Below, piece by piece: positions 5,912 through 6,678 of a stretch of 6,678 nt of DNA. The stretch is from the NCBI GenBank assembly GCA_013330155.1, contig DUIU01000241.1:1-6678 (forward strand). The letters are read 5' to 3'. Origin of the DNA: Candidatus Poseidonia sp. Lineage in GTDB: Archaea > Thermoplasmatota > Poseidoniia > Poseidoniales > Poseidoniaceae. The notes under the pieces are model-generated. The model saw nothing but the letters and a program-made list of their open reading frames with translations. It made no database searches and was not told the DNA's origin. The translations under genes were made by a program, and so were the position numbers. Every line of letters starts with the position of its first letter. The stretch's first letter is position 1.

Positions 5912-5986
5912 ACCGGTGGGACTTGTAAGTGTCGGCAATGAAACGAGGGCGTTGTCCTTTTGAACCGCTGCCGAATATCCACCGGT
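5912..5986. repeat. Inverted 8-mer CCACCGGT flanking the divergent intergenic region
   Basis: CCACCGGT occurs on the plus strand at 5979-5986, directly before the helicase ATG, and on the minus strand at 5919-5912, 13 bases before the opposing ATG at 5898. The two copies therefore point outward towards the two divergent starts. The core ACCGGT is itself palindromic and also occurs inside genes (near 835 and 1870), so this may be chance. A shared operator or 5'-end element is the alternative. Confidence 0.3.
5922..5929 (-). promoter_or_regulatory. Possible TATA-like element for the two-TM repeat protein gene
   Basis: CTTACAAG on the minus strand is centred about 27 bases before ATG 5898, the right place for an archaeal TATA box with a leaderless or near-leaderless transcript. 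The sequence is only a partial match to a TTTAWA-like core. No Shine-Dalgarno sequence is visible between it and the start codon. Confidence 0.3.
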
Positions 5987-6678
5987 ATGGAGGAGGAGAA
6001 TCGCGCGGTTTCTTCTCTTGACTTGCCTGATGGGTTCACCACATTTCTCAAAAATGAATGGGGCATTGAGCGCCTACATCCTCCACAGGCTGCTGCCATT
6101 CCATCCATCCTCGCCGGTGAGAACGCCTTGGTTGCTATCCCCACTGCCTCAGGAAAATCACTGCTCGCCTACATGGGCATGGTCAAACGCCTTTCTGAGG
6201 GCCATGACCGTTCAAAAGCCATCTACATCGTACCCTTGAAGGCCCTTGCCATGGAGAAGTACGAGGATTTGCTCGAAATTGGACAAGCTATGGGCCTCAC
6301 CGTCGGTTTAGGCATCGGTGATGCCACGGCAGAAGCGAAGAACATCGACGACTGCAACATCCTCGTTTGCACATCCGAAAAATTGGATTCGTTGCTGCGT
6401 CATCGTTCTGAACTGGTTGCCGATGTCTGTTGCGTTGTGGCCGATGAATTTCATTTGATGAACGATGGAACACGTGGTCCGACGCTCGAGATTAACCTCA
6501 CACGGCTTCGCCACATCAAACCAGATGCCCAAATCATCGCACTTTCGGCTACCGTCGGCAACTCACCGGAGTTGGCCAAATGGCTCGATGCTGCATTGAT
6601 TCAATCGGATTGGAGACCTGTCGCACTGGAATATGCGACGTTTCATGATTTCCACGTTGAACCTCGCAAAATACAATC
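5987..6678 (+). CDS. hel308: Hel308-like Ski2-family DNA helicase, N-terminal part (3' truncated)
   Basis: 230 codons are visible before the window ends; Hel308 proteins run to about 700 residues, so roughly a third is present. Hel308 is an ATP-driven 3'-5' DNA helicase thought to act at stalled replication forks in archaea. Helicase motifs appear in order: Q motif LHPPQ (30-34), motif I/Walker A PTASGKS (52-58), motif Ia IVPLKALAMEKYE (81-93), TSEKLDSLLR (129-138), motif II DEFHLM (153-158, a DExH box) and motif III ALSATVGN (185-192). They are followed by ELAKWLDA and SDWRPVAL, matching the Hel308 pattern after motif III. RecA domain 1 is essentially complete; RecA domain 2, the winged helix and the ratchet domain lie beyond the edge. 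Other Ski2-like helicases (for example Brr2- or Lhr-type) share parts of this, but the PPQ and WRPV elements favour Hel308. ATG 5987 is the first in-frame ATG after a stop at 5939; a TTG at 5960 is less likely. Confidence 0.85.
   Translation, partial: MEEENRAVSSLDLPDGFTTFLKNEWGIERLHPPQAAAIPSILAGENALVAIPTASGKSLLAYMGMVKRLSEGHDRSKAIYIVPLKALAMEKYEDLLEIGQAMGLTVGLGIGDATAEAKNIDDCNILVCTSEKLDSLLRHRSELVADVCCVVADEFHLMNDGTRGPTLEINLTRLRHIKPDAQIIALSATVGNSPELAKWLDAALIQSDWRPVALEYATFHDFHVEPRKIQ

Noticed and set aside
5476..5928. 150-codon plus-strand open frame opposite the two-TM repeat protein
   Set aside because: The minus-strand frame has TM helices and an exact 40-residue repeat; the plus-strand product looks like a shadow and would run into the divergent promoter region.
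5989..5996. GGAGGAGG as a Shine-Dalgarno site for the helicase
   Set aside because: It lies after the ATG and encodes a Glu run. The next in-frame start-like codon (TTG 6023) is too far away and would cut into the N-terminal region.
5899..6144. 82-residue upstream extension of the minus-strand two-TM protein
   Set aside because: It would run antisense through the helicase N-terminus and across the intergenic region, and its composition is unlike the rest of the protein. Met at 5898 with a TATA-like element upstream is simpler.
1..6678. CRISPR arrays, tRNA or rRNA genes, transposases, phage or toxin-antitoxin genes
   Set aside because: I found no direct-repeat array, no cloverleaf or rRNA-like stretch and no mobile-element or defence protein motifs. 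The window is nearly all housekeeping-type coding sequence.

Overview
The window reads as a compact stretch of archaeal chromosome. A marine Euryarchaeota-type lineage (Poseidoniales/Marine Group II-like) is my best guess. The clues are a Hel308-type helicase of the archaeal/eukaryotic Ski2-like group, a short SprT-like zinc protease with a zinc ribbon, a large secreted and membrane-anchored protein with paired acidic ectodomains, TATA-like elements placed for leaderless transcripts, and almost no intergenic DNA. The lineage is an inference; no rRNA or other taxonomic marker is present.

Layout from left to right. At 2-799 (+) lies the C-terminal part of an isopropylmalate/homocitrate/citramalate synthase family enzyme, cut by the window edge. 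It converges with 800-2173 (-), an M14-type succinylglutamate desuccinylase/aspartoacylase family zinc hydrolase, with no base between the two stop codons. Divergent from that gene is a plus-strand run: a hotdog-fold (PaaI-like) thioesterase at 2200-2667, an SprT-like metalloprotein at 2678-3208, and a protein of about 681 residues at 3235-5280 with a signal peptide, three membrane segments and no recognised family. The first two are probably co-transcribed; the third may have its own promoter. This run again converges with zero spacing on 5281-5898 (-), a small two-TM protein whose C-terminal part carries two copies of a 40-residue TerB/EF-hand-like motif. An 88-base divergent intergenic region follows, then the N-terminal 230 residues of a Hel308-like DNA helicase (5987 to the window end).

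No single pathway ties the genes together: leucine/lysine-type biosynthesis, acyl-amino-acid hydrolysis, thioester hydrolysis, a protease-like domain and a repair helicase sit side by side, as is usual for housekeeping DNA in streamlined genomes. SprT-like and Hel308 proteins are both linked to replication-fork and DNA repair work in other organisms, but here other genes separate them. I found no tRNA, rRNA, CRISPR array, insertion sequence or phage gene, and no gene-free stretch longer than 88 bases. The least explained genes are the 3235-5280 membrane protein and the 5281-5898 repeat protein.
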